Below are positions 1 through 7,037 of a stretch of 11,284 bases of DNA, in pieces (the stretch's first letter is position 1; each line of letters begins with the position of its first letter). Where the stretch lies: assembly GCA_018711985.1 (NCBI GenBank), contig DVHS01000156.1, positions 1-11,284 on the forward strand. The letters are read 5' to 3'. The translations under genes and the position numbers were made by a program. This DNA comes from Egerieenecus merdigallinarum. GTDB lineage: Bacteria > Bacillota > Clostridia > Christensenellales > Aristaeellaceae. The notes beneath the pieces are model-generated. The model searched no databases, was not told where the DNA came from, and saw only the letters and a program-made list of their open reading frames with translations.

Positions 1-13
1 TTTATTCGTGTAA

Positions 14-232
14 GCCGGCTTTGCCGGCGGACGGTTGGCTTTTCGAACGAAAAGCCAAGTCGCTTTGCGACCGCTGTTTTTCCTCAAGGAAAACAGCGCC
101 TTGCTGGGTCGTTGATTTTGCTTGCAAAATCAATTCCTTACAAATTCGGACGACCTCTGGTTGGCCGAATTTGCTTCCTCGAAAAAGTGGCATCTGCCAC
201 TTTTTCGACACGCTGAGGCTGCTGAAAGCAGC
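14..232. repeat. Dense island of consecutive palindromes (eight hairpins)
   Basis: Eight inverted repeats follow each other with short linkers. They are 14-28 (GCCGGC, loop TTT), 35-58 (TTGGCTTTTC arm around GA/AC), 59-71 (GTCGC, loop TTT), 72-98 (CGCTGTTTT-TCCT arm with one bulged T), 112-133 (TTGATTTTGC arm), 141-173 (CAAATTCGG, 15-base loop), 180-207 (CGAAAAAGTGGCA, 13-bp arm, loop TC) and 218-232 (GCTGCT, loop GAA), the last followed by a T tract at 234-242. The open frames on both strands here are by-products of the palindromes, so I call no gene. The last hairpin plus T tract resembles an intrinsic terminator on the plus strand, and several other arms carry T4-T5 runs that could terminate in either direction. 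The island lies 3' of the MBL-fold gene. Its class is not recognised. Confidence 0.8.
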
Positions 233-242
233 GTCTTTTTTT
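218..242 (+). terminator. Possible intrinsic terminator at the end of the palindrome island
   Basis: A 6-bp stem (GCTGCT/AGCAGC, loop GAA) is followed by GTC and seven T residues on the plus strand. This fits an intrinsic terminator, but no plus-strand gene is visible between the window start and this point. It could end a transcript entering from the left, or simply be part of the palindrome island. Confidence 0.4.
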
Positions 243-356
243 GACCTTGGGAAGGGGTAACTTTTTTGCATACGCAAGGGGGCAAGAAATAATTTGCCAC
301 AATGCTGTCAGCAATTTGGCGCCTTTTCAGGGAAAGTGCCCCCTGTTCCATCCCCA
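243..356. other. Non-coding gap between palindrome island and MBL-fold gene
   Basis: No frame with a ribosome binding site or a recognisable product is seen. A weak inverted repeat (GGCAA/TTGCC, 281-298) and a small one around TTGC-ATAC-GCAA (267-278) are present, neither with a clear T tract on the minus strand, so the termination site of the MBL-fold gene is not obvious. Confidence 0.5.
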
Positions 357-1868
357 TCAGGTCATGGACCCGTCATAGATATACCCTTCAATGGGGCAGC
401 GGCGAACCAGGCGGAAGCGGCCCGCCTCCACCCGGAAGATGTCCGTGGCCGCGCCGGCAAAATAGCAGTGCTGCGGCGGTACCACCTGGCACAGGGTTGT
501 GTATTCCGGCCTTGTGTCCAGGGCAAAGCAGACCGAGGCGGGCACCAGCGCCATGTCCGGGGCAATGGCGGCGTACAGCTCCGGGAGGTTGTTAATCAGG
601 TGATGGGCGGCCTGCATGGCCGTGCAGTGCAGCACATCCGGGCCATAGTGGCACAGGAGCTGCCGGCTGGAGGGCTGGTCCACATCCCCCAGCACCAGGA
701 AAGAAGCGCCCTCGTAGGATACCTTAAGCACGGTGCAGGTGTCGTTGAATTCCCGCAGCTGGGGCGGCAGCGCCTCCCTGCCGGAGCGGGCAACGTGATC
801 CTCATGGGTGAAAAGGATATCGAACCTTACCCCGGCCAGGGTGAACTGCTGGCCCGTGTGGCACTTCAGGTATCTGGCGTTGGGGCAGTAGCGGTGCAGG
901 CGCTCCTTGAGGATGCTCACCTGGGGCGCAAGCAGCCAGGAGGAGCAGGCCGGGAAGTTGAAAATCAGCCGCTCCACGTCCATTTCCCCATGGTATTTGC
1001 GCAGGAGCTTGGCAAAAAGATCCAGGTGGTCGTCATGGGCATGGGTGCAGAACCAGCCCGCAATGCGCATCCGCTGGCCGGGCTGGGTGCCGCTCATTTG
1101 GTGCATGAGCTGTATCACGGCCTCGCAGGCGGCCTCGGTGGCCTGCTCGCGCTCGCCGCCGTCCACCAGGAAAAGGCTGTTGTCCGGCAGCTTGATGATG
1201 TACAGCATGCCGCAGTCGCAGCTGCGGCCCAGGCGCATATAGCTGTAATACAGGCCGAACTGGCATACCTCCACCGTCCCGCCGGGAACGGCCTCACCGC
1301 CCCCGAAGGTCTCAATGGGCGCGCTGAGGTTATCCTCCACAAAGCGGGCCGCGCCTTCCCCGGGGAAGCAGGAGGCATACACCCGGCGCTCGCCGTTCTC
1401 CAGGGCGCAGAACAAATTCGCCCCCAGGGTGTTTTCCCATGCCCTGCGCCAGCCCAAAGCCTCCAGGGCGCCCACATATGCCTGAAAGTGTGCGGCGTCC
1501 GTGTCGGTGACGGCCCGCAGCAGGCAGGGGGCGTCCGCGTCGGCGGGGTACACGCCGCTGGTCTGCCGCAGGGAGAAGGTCTTGTCCCGCAGCTGCGCCA
1601 CATAGGACGCCTGGCCATTGGAAAAGGTCACCGGGCCAAACTCCCCATCCCCATAGGGCGCGGAGGGCGCGTAGCCGCATCCCTCCAGCACCCGGGGCAG
1701 GTGGGCCATCCAATCCGACAGGCGGTCGGTGAAGGTATGCGTGAACGCCGCGCCATCCATGAACCAGCCGTGACGGCCCACCCCCGCGTCGTACACTTCG
1801 TCGGACATGCGCCCGCCCGGATAGGCGGGCAGGCCGGGCAGAAGCTCCCGGGCAAGGTCAAAAGACAT
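357..1868 (-). CDS. MBL-fold metallo-hydrolase with uncharacterised N-terminal region
   Basis: This is a 503-residue protein of the metallo-beta-lactamase superfamily. The C-terminal half (about 200-490) carries the fold's signatures. There is an early strand ending LVDGG (D236-G238), the metal-binding HxHxDH motif THAHDDH (H276, H278, D280, H281), LGDVD with a likely bridging Asp (D395), and a late AHH (H422/H423). The third-His position is unclear; H325 or H337 are candidates. Residues 1-200 are not part of the MBL fold. They include a segment around 128-180 (YVGALEALGW, then NLFCALENGE and ARFVEDN) that I associate with clostridial MBL-fold proteins of unknown role. No signal peptide or membrane segment is seen, so it is probably cytoplasmic. 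The start was chosen because GGAGGAGGAG (1883-1874) lies 5 bases before this ATG; the longer frame reaching 1946 runs into a repeated hairpin. It lies downstream of the MATE gene after a 303-bp repeat-filled gap, so co-transcription is uncertain. The substrate is unknown. Confidence 0.85.
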   Translation of the reverse strand: MSFDLARELLPGLPAYPGGRMSDEVYDAGVGRHGWFMDGAAFTHTFTDRLSDWMAHLPRVLEGCGYAPSAPYGDGEFGPVTFSNGQASYVAQLRDKTFSLRQTSGVYPADADAPCLLRAVTDTDAAHFQAYVGALEALGWRRAWENTLGANLFCALENGERRVYASCFPGEGAARFVEDNLSAPIETFGGGEAVPGGTVEVCQFGLYYSYMRLGRSCDCGMLYIIKLPDNSLFLVDGGEREQATEAACEAVIQLMHQMSGTQPGQRMRIAGWFCTHAHDDHLDLFAKLLRKYHGEMDVERLIFNFPACSSWLLAPQVSILKERLHRYCPNARYLKCHTGQQFTLAGVRFDILFTHEDHVARSGREALPPQLREFNDTCTVLKVSYEGASFLVLGDVDQPSSRQLLCHYGPDVLHCTAMQAAHHLINNLPELYAAIAPDMALVPASVCFALDTRPEYTTLCQVVPPQHCYFAGAATDIFRVEAGRFRLVRRCPIEGYIYDGSMT

Positions 1869-1912
1869 TTGTACTCCTCCTCCAAGTGCGTTGCCATGTG
1901 ATAGACAAAGAT

Positions 1913-1942
1913 CGCCCTGCGCGGATAGCCACGCAGGGCGCT
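1913..1942. repeat. 30-bp hairpin repeat, copy 1
   Basis: The arms CGCCCTGCG and CGCAGGGCG pair over 9 bp around the 10-base centre CGGATAGCCA, which can add a further GG/CC pair around ATAG. An identical 30-base copy lies at 2139-2168 in the same orientation. This copy sits 44 bases upstream of the MBL-fold start codon, so it would be in that gene's leader if transcription begins further upstream. No T tract follows on the minus strand. Confidence 0.85.
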
Positions 1943-1988
1943 GCATGATGGTGCCTTATGGTTTTTGCATGCTGCATGCGCGGAAGGT

Positions 1989-2044
1989 TTCGCGCCTGCG
2001 GACGCGACCAAAGGGCTTTCCGCTCGCCCTTTGGAATCCTTCGG
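1989..2044 (+). repeat. 56-bp two-hairpin dispersed element, copy R1
   Basis: First copy of a dispersed element found six times in the window. Hairpin 1 here is TCGCGCC-TGCG-GACGCGA (6 of 7 pairs) and hairpin 2 is CCAAAGGGC, a 9-base loop, then GCCCTTTGG. It ends in CTTCGG. Compared with the other copies, hairpin 1 has one swapped pair (C-G to G-C) and one unpaired change. The copy lies between the MATE 3' end and the MBL-fold gene, and is flanked by the two 30-bp hairpin repeats. It is the most diverged copy. Confidence 0.85.
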
Positions 2045-2138
2045 GCCCATAGTGGTTGATACCCTTGCGCTCTCAGCAGCGGGAAGGTTCATTTTCATTG
2101 CTTCGCCATGGAAAAGCGCGCTTTCCAATGGCGCGGGG

Positions 2139-2168
2139 CGCCCTGCGCGGATAGCCACGCAGGGCGCT
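2139..2168. repeat. 30-bp hairpin repeat, copy 2
   Basis: This copy is identical over 30 bases to 1913-1942. The stem extends here to GCGCCCTGCG/CGCAGGGCGC (10 bp). It begins three bases after the stop codon of the MATE gene on the minus strand, where it could protect the mRNA 3' end. There is no U tract on the minus strand, so it is not a canonical terminator in that direction. On the plus strand it is followed by TTGTTATTTG, which is only weakly terminator-like. Confidence 0.85.
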
Positions 2169-2171
2169 TTG

Positions 2172-3533
2172 TTATTTGTCCGCTTTTCCCTTTAGCTCCC
2201 TGATTACCCGGGAGGCGATGAAGTACGCAAACACGCAGGTGCATACGTCGCTGATGGGCTGCGCCAGCTGGATGCCCAGCAGGCCCAGCGTCGGGGGAAG
2301 GATCAGCAGCAGGGGAATGAGGAAAATACCCTGCCGGGCAATGGAAATCAGCGTGGCCTGCAGGCCGTAGCCGATGGACTGGGTGAACATGTTGCTCATG
2401 GTGATGTACGCCCACAGGGGCAGGGTGCACAGCTGCAAGCGCAGCGCCAGCGTACCGATTTCAATGACCTGCAAGTCGTCCCGGCGGAACAGCGTCACAA
2501 TCTGCTGGGCGAAGATGAAGGATACCACGCCCAGCCCCAGCAGCACCACCGTGCCCACCTTGATGCAGTAGGTATAGGCCTGGCGTACCCGGCTGTACTT
2601 CCCCGCGCCAAAGCAGAAGCCGCACACGGGCTGGAATCCCTGGCCAAAGCCGATCATGGAGGAGTTGATGAACATCACAAACCGGTTCACAATGGACATG
2701 GCCGCGATGGCCGCGTCCCCGTACACCCCGGCGGTGGTGTTGAGCAGAATGGTGGATACGCTGGCGATGCCCTGCCGGCCCAGGGAGGGGAAGCCGTTGT
2801 AGAGAATCCGCTTGTAGAAGCTCCACTTGGGGGTAAAATCCCGGAAGCGGATGGGGATGGCTCCCGCCCGGCGGTTGGTCATGGTGAGCAGAATGCAGAA
2901 GCTCACCACCTGGGAGATGGCCGTGGCAATGGCGGCCCCCGCCGTGCCCAAGTTCAGCCCGAAGATCAGCAGCGGGTCCAGCACCATGTTCAGCACCCCG
3001 CCGCTGGCAATGCCGATCATCCCGTAAAAGGCCAGGCCCTCAAAGCGCAGGAGGTTGTTCATCACAAAGGAGCACATCATGAAGGGCGCGGCGTAAAAGA
3101 TGTAGGACGCGTAATCCTTGGCATAGGGGGCGATGGTCTCCGTGGCGCCCAGGAAGCGCACCAGGGGGTCAATGCTCAGGTTGCACACCACCGCAATGAG
3201 AATCCCCGTGGCGAAGGCCGTGAAAAAGGACGTGGCCGCAAAGCGCTGGGCACGCTCCTCATCCCGGGCGCCCAGGGCCTGGCTCACATTGGTGCCCGCG
3301 CCCATGCCGAACATGAAGGCCACCGCCTGTATCAGCGACATGGCGGAGAAAATCACCCCCACCGCCCCGGAGGCGGAGGTGCCGATCTGGCTGACGAAAT
3401 AGGTGTCCGCCATGTTGTACACGGAACTGATCAGCATGGAAACAATGGTGGGAAGGGCCAAGCGGGGAATCACCTTCGAAATGGGTTCCTCCAGCATCAT
3501 CTTGGCCCGCTGTTCGGACGCGCTGCCGGGCAT
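2172..3533 (-). CDS. MATE family multidrug/toxic-compound exporter
   Basis: This 453-residue integral membrane protein has the length and hydrophobic pattern of a 12-helix MATE transporter. Such proteins use a Na+ or H+ gradient to export organic compounds across the cytoplasmic membrane. The opening of helix 1 (LALPTIVSMLISSVYNMADT, residues 25-44) is the family hallmark, with D43 at the place of the conserved helix-1 acidic residue. An internal duplication is visible: the second half restarts near residue 240 with RILYNGFPSLGRQGIAS, and GFGQGFQPVCGFCFGAGKY is the counterpart of GMGAGTNVSQALGARDEER in the first half. The start is supported by AAAGGAGG (3548-3541), 7 bases before the ATG. It is the last gene of the probable permease-mannosidase-MATE operon, 47 bp after the mannosidase stop. 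The true substrate cannot be read from sequence; drugs, a metabolite or a precursor are all possible. Confidence 0.95.
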   Translation of the reverse strand: MPGSASEQRAKMMLEEPISKVIPRLALPTIVSMLISSVYNMADTYFVSQIGTSASGAVGVIFSAMSLIQAVAFMFGMGAGTNVSQALGARDEERAQRFAATSFFTAFATGILIAVVCNLSIDPLVRFLGATETIAPYAKDYASYIFYAAPFMMCSFVMNNLLRFEGLAFYGMIGIASGGVLNMVLDPLLIFGLNLGTAGAAIATAISQVVSFCILLTMTNRRAGAIPIRFRDFTPKWSFYKRILYNGFPSLGRQGIASVSTILLNTTAGVYGDAAIAAMSIVNRFVMFINSSMIGFGQGFQPVCGFCFGAGKYSRVRQAYTYCIKVGTVVLLGLGVVSFIFAQQIVTLFRRDDLQVIEIGTLALRLQLCTLPLWAYITMSNMFTQSIGYGLQATLISIARQGIFLIPLLLILPPTLGLLGIQLAQPISDVCTCVFAYFIASRVIRELKGKADK

Positions 3534-3580
3534 AAATATTCCTCCTTTGTACGGTACATAAAGCGCTGCGGGCCTGCCCC

Positions 3581-6058
3581 TCAGCCCATATCATAAACGC
3601 TGCGCACGGTGAGCTGGCGCTGCACCTGGTCCAGGGACAGGGGCGCGGAAAGGGCGTCCTTGGGCAGGTACACGGCGCGGGGCCGGCCGGGCAGCAGGGC
3701 AAACCAGTTGTCGGAGAAGCGGCCGTCCGCCTGGCTCAGCTCCAGGCACACGCCCCAGGCGGCGGCGTCGCAGTCCAGGGTGATGCGGAAGCGGTCCGCC
3801 TCCTGGGCAATCTCCCAGCGGATGCGGGGAGGCTGGAAGGCGAAGTGCTTGGGCAGGGAGAACAGCTCGCAGCCCTCGCTGACGGCCTGGCCTTCCCCGT
3901 CCAGGAGGGTGAAGTACACCATGCGGTCGTCCTCGGGGTGGCGGGCCGCGGGGTCAAAGTCCCCGGTGAAGTCCATCAGCCCGGCCTCCAGGGCGCTGAG
4001 GGCCGGGCAGGTTACGGCGCGGCGCTCCGTGCGCAGCACCTGGCCCCGGGCGTCGGCCAGCAGGCAGACCAACTCCCCGGCAAAATCCTCCGGGCGGTCG
4101 TTGGTCACATAGAAGCGGGCCTTGCGTCCCTCCAGCACGCAGGAGGCCAGCACCGGCGCGAAGAACCGCCGGGCCGCGTAGTGCAGGGCCTTCCATCGGC
4201 CGAAATAGTCCACCGAGGACCAGGAGGCCACCGGCCAGCAATCGTTGAGCTGCCAGTAGATGGCGCCCATGCAGCGGCCCCGGTTGCGCCGCCAGTGCTC
4301 CACCCCGTAGCGGATGGCCTCCGCCTGGAGCAGCTGGGAGGCGTAGAGCATCCCCTCAAAGGAGGCGGGCATGCGCAGGGTTTGGGCCAGGTAGGCCAGG
4401 ATCTTCTGGTTGGCGCCGCCGTTCTTTTGGTGGCTCTCCATCACTCGGGAGAAAATATTCTGCTCCCGGCCCTGGGCAAAGGACGCCACGGTCTTCATGC
4501 AGGGGAAGGACTGGAAGCCAAACTCCGAGCAGAAGCGGAAGTAGAACTGCCGGTAGGCGGTGAAGGGCTTGTTGCCGTGCCACACGTCCCAGTAATGCAC
4601 ATCCCCGCGGTTCTCGTCGTTGGGGTTGTCAAAGCCGCCCCCGGAGGAGGGGGAGGAGGGCCAGTAGAACACGTCCGGGGCCGCGTCGCGCACGGCGTTT
4701 TTCAGCACGTCCTCAAACTGGGTCAGGTAGTCCCGGCGCAGGCTTTCGGGGTGGCGGGTCACGTCCTCCCAGCAGCACCAGGCGGTTTCCATTTCGTTGT
4801 TGCCGCAGACCAGGCCCAGGCAGGCGTGATCCCGCACCCGGGTGAGATTCTCCTCCGCCTCCCGGCGGATGTTCTCCCGGAAGGCGTCGGTGAGGCGGTA
4901 GACATTGCACGCGAACATCAGATCCAGCCACACCACCAGGCCCATTTCATCGCACAGGTCAAAGAAGAAGTCGTCCGGGTAATACCCCCCGCCCCACACC
5001 CGCAGGCAGTTGAAATTGGCGTCCACGCAGTCCTGGAGCAGGCGGCGGGTACGCTCCCGGGTGACCCGGGGGAGCAGGCTATCCTCGGGGATATAGTCCG
5101 CGCCCATGGCAAAGAAGGGCACGCCATTGCAGCTGAGGGCGAAGCTCTCCCCCCAGGGGTCCTTGTGCCGGTCCACGGTGAGGGTGCGCAGGCCCAGGCG
5201 GCGGCTCCAGCGGTCCTGGACATTGCCTTCCCCGTCCAGGAGGGTCACCTTCAGGGTATACAGGGGCTGTTCGCCCAATCCCCGGGGCCACCACAGCAGC
5301 GGGCGCTCCACCGTCAGGGTGCAGGCGCCGCCGGTGAGGCCGTCCTCCCGCACGCACAGGCTCCCGTCCGGGTGCATCAGCTCCAGGCGGCAGCGGGCGC
5401 ACTCCGCCCCGGAAACCAGCAGGGGCGTAACCTCCAGCGTCACATGGCCCCGATGGTGCCGCTGGCGCACCCGCACTTCCCGCAGGCGCTCCCCGTTCCA
5501 GCTCTCCAGCTCCAGGGGACGCCAGATGCCCGCGTCCGGCAGCTGGGGACCCCAGTCCCAGCCGAACATGCAGTGGGCCTTGCGCAGGGCATGGTTGCCC
5601 CGCATGGTCCCCGCGGCCTCATAGGTGACCTCCGGGTCGGCGGCCACGGCCTGACGGAGAAAGCGGTTGGGGGAGGCAAAGACCACGCGGATGCGGTTCT
5701 CCCCCGAGCGGAGCAAGCGCTTGACGTCAAAGCGCCAGGAGCGGTGCATGTTGTCCGCGCGGCCGGCCTCCTGGCCGTTGATGTACACGGTGGCCAGGGT
5801 ATCCAGCCCCTGGCAGTACAGGGTCACATGCTCCCGGGCCAGAAAGGCGGCGCTAAGCTGGAAGCTGCGGGTGTAAGCATAGTCCCGGTCAAACAGATCC
5901 CGGGCGTCGTATTCGTTTTCCCCCTGAAAGGGATCGGGGATCAGGCCGTTTTCCAGCAGGTCATGGAGCACGGAGCCGGGCACCTGCGCGGGAATCTCCC
6001 GCTGGCCCAGGGCCTCCTCCAGGGTCCACGGGCCGCATAATGAGAACGTTTCCACCAT
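3581..6058 (-). CDS. GH2 family beta-mannosidase-like glycoside hydrolase
   Basis: This 825-residue enzyme is most like the GH2 beta-mannosidases, which release terminal beta-linked mannose from oligosaccharides or N-glycan cores by a retaining mechanism. The N-terminal sugar-binding sandwich domain spans about 1-185 (WDWGPQLPDAGIWRPLELE at 167-185 is typical). An immunoglobulin-like domain spans about 190-295, and the TIM barrel about 300-650. In the barrel, FNCLRVWGGGYYPDDFFFDL (349-368) precedes the acid/base Glu in CGNNE (E422) and the nucleophile Glu in SEFGFQSFP (E512). Accessory beta domains follow to the C-terminus. No signal peptide is seen, so it probably acts in the cytoplasm on imported oligosaccharides. 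The chosen ATG has GGGAGG (6073-6068) 9 bases upstream; an ATG 10 codons earlier (6088) lacks such a site. It lies 46 bp after the permease and 47 bp before the MATE gene. Specificity other than mannose remains possible. Confidence 0.92.
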   Translation of the reverse strand: MVETFSLCGPWTLEEALGQREIPAQVPGSVLHDLLENGLIPDPFQGENEYDARDLFDRDYAYTRSFQLSAAFLAREHVTLYCQGLDTLATVYINGQEAGRADNMHRSWRFDVKRLLRSGENRIRVVFASPNRFLRQAVAADPEVTYEAAGTMRGNHALRKAHCMFGWDWGPQLPDAGIWRPLELESWNGERLREVRVRQRHHRGHVTLEVTPLLVSGAECARCRLELMHPDGSLCVREDGLTGGACTLTVERPLLWWPRGLGEQPLYTLKVTLLDGEGNVQDRWSRRLGLRTLTVDRHKDPWGESFALSCNGVPFFAMGADYIPEDSLLPRVTRERTRRLLQDCVDANFNCLRVWGGGYYPDDFFFDLCDEMGLVVWLDLMFACNVYRLTDAFRENIRREAEENLTRVRDHACLGLVCGNNEMETAWCCWEDVTRHPESLRRDYLTQFEDVLKNAVRDAAPDVFYWPSSPSSGGGFDNPNDENRGDVHYWDVWHGNKPFTAYRQFYFRFCSEFGFQSFPCMKTVASFAQGREQNIFSRVMESHQKNGGANQKILAYLAQTLRMPASFEGMLYASQLLQAEAIRYGVEHWRRNRGRCMGAIYWQLNDCWPVASWSSVDYFGRWKALHYAARRFFAPVLASCVLEGRKARFYVTNDRPEDFAGELVCLLADARGQVLRTERRAVTCPALSALEAGLMDFTGDFDPAARHPEDDRMVYFTLLDGEGQAVSEGCELFSLPKHFAFQPPRIRWEIAQEADRFRITLDCDAAAWGVCLELSQADGRFSDNWFALLPGRPRAVYLPKDALSAPLSLDQVQRQLTVRSVYDMG

Positions 6059-6104
6059 GGTCGGCAGCCTCCCATTTTTTTCAAGCATAAAGGTTCGCGG
6101 GGGG

Positions 6105-6815
6105 TCAAATGTTTTGCAGGATAAGGGCCAGGCCGGAGAGCATGAGCATCACCATAATGATGCGGGAGAGCTTCTCGGGGTCCATGCGGCGGGACAGGGC
6201 GGAACCGCCCAGGAAACCCGCCACCATGCAGGGCAGCAGCTTCACGGCCTCCACCAGCACGGGCAGGGTAATCAGCCCCGTAACGGTGTACAGCACCAGG
6301 CGGAACACATTCTCCGCCACAAAGACAAAGCCCAGGTTGGCCCGGTATTCCCCGGGGTCCTTGGCGGTGCGGCTCATGTAGGCGGCCAGGAGCGCGCCCA
6401 CGCCGAACAGCCCCGCCGTAATGCCCGAGAGCAGCGCCACCGCCCCCTGGAGCACCGGGGAGCCCTTGCCGTTTCCCCCCTGGGGACGCATAATCCGCTC
6501 CAGCCCCAACCCGATGAGCAGCACGCCGAACACCACCTTCAGCGCCGCGGGGGACACCCCCTTGAGCAGCAGCGTCCCCGGGATGCACCCGGCCAGGAGC
6601 ACCGCACACACGGGCAGGGCCTTTTTCCATTGAATGCTGCGGCGCTGCTGGAGCATCATCCATACGTTGGCGGGGAAGGAGAGCAGCAGATCCATGGGGG
6701 TGATGTCCCGGCCGCTCCTTTCAAAGCTCATGATGGCGGTGAGCACCAGGGTATTGGCAAACCCTGTCAGGCCCTTGACCATGTAAGCCAGGCACACGGC
6801 AATATACATCAGCAT
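6105..6815 (-). CDS. TauE/SafE family membrane permease
   Basis: This is a 236-residue hydrophobic protein with about seven to eight predicted membrane helices. It matches the TauE/SafE (DUF81) permease family, whose studied members export sulfite, sulfoacetate or related organic anions. The family's internal repeat is visible: the loop AYMVKGLTGFANTLV near the N-terminus is echoed by LLSGITAGLFGVGALLAAYM near residues 128-147. Downstream, NLGFVFVAENVFRLVLYTVTGLI is a typical second-half helix. It is slightly shorter than most relatives (about 250) but has no visible truncation. The ATG is preceded by AAGGAAG about 10 bases upstream. It is the first gene of the probable three-gene minus-strand unit and sits directly behind a good promoter (6911-6883). 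The substrate is unknown; placement before a mannosidase and a MATE exporter does not identify it. Confidence 0.88.
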   Translation of the reverse strand: MLMYIAVCLAYMVKGLTGFANTLVLTAIMSFERSGRDITPMDLLLSFPANVWMMLQQRRSIQWKKALPVCAVLLAGCIPGTLLLKGVSPAALKVVFGVLLIGLGLERIMRPQGGNGKGSPVLQGAVALLSGITAGLFGVGALLAAYMSRTAKDPGEYRANLGFVFVAENVFRLVLYTVTGLITLPVLVEAVKLLPCMVAGFLGGSALSRRMDPEKLSRIIMVMLMLSGLALILQNI

Positions 6816-6882
6816 GGGTCGTTTACTTCCTTCTTATGCAGGATGGGCGGCACTTTCCCCGCCGCGCAAGGACATTATGGAC

Positions 6883-6911
6883 AGTATAACATAGTTCCCG
6901 GCGTATGTCAT
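6883..6911 (-). promoter_or_regulatory. Sigma-A type promoter for the permease-mannosidase-MATE operon
   Basis: On the minus strand ATGACA (6911-6906) is followed after 17 bases by TATACT (6888-6883), with TG one base before the -10 box (TGTTATACT, extended -10). It lies 67 bases upstream of the permease start codon. It is one half of a divergent promoter pair with the PPK2 promoter. Confidence 0.7.
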
Positions 6912-6971
6912 GTGAAAAACGGCAAGATTTCCCACAAAATCCGCCCAGGGAAAAGAATTCCCGCCCGCCGC

Positions 6972-7000
6972 TTTTTGCCGCCCCCACAATGTGATATAAT
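6972..7000 (+). promoter_or_regulatory. Extended -10 promoter for PPK2
   Basis: A perfect TATAAT (6995-7000) is preceded by TG and one base (TGATATAAT). The best -35 candidate at 17-base spacing is the poor TTTTTG (6972-6977), so the extended -10 would carry the promoter. The PPK2 start codon follows 37 bases after the -10 box. Confidence 0.7.
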
Positions 7001-7037
7001 ACCCCTTGGAAACAACCCATGCAAAGGAGAAGGGGCC

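Noticed and set aside
2..357. Small open frames of 75-91 codons on both strands at the left end
   Set aside because: They are made of palindromic arms, both strands are open through the same palindromes, and none has a convincing ribosome binding site.
294..1901. Long plus-strand open frame opposite the MBL-fold gene
   Set aside because: It is a shadow of the GC-rich minus-strand gene: no ribosome binding site, no recognisable domains, and composition typical of antisense frames in GC-rich genes.
1943..2138. Insertion sequence between the MATE and MBL-fold genes
   Set aside because: There is no transposase frame and no terminal inverted repeats with target duplication; only short structured repeats are present.
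3845..6040. 731-codon plus-strand open frame opposite the beta-mannosidase
   Set aside because: The GH2 catalytic motifs are clearly on the minus strand. The antisense frame is His/Gly/Ala/Val-rich with no domains and is explained by codon bias.
6057..7037. N-terminal extension of the PPK2 frame back to 6057
   Set aside because: The extension overlaps the permease gene antisense and both promoters. The ATG at 7038 has a proper ribosome binding site and gives the usual family length.
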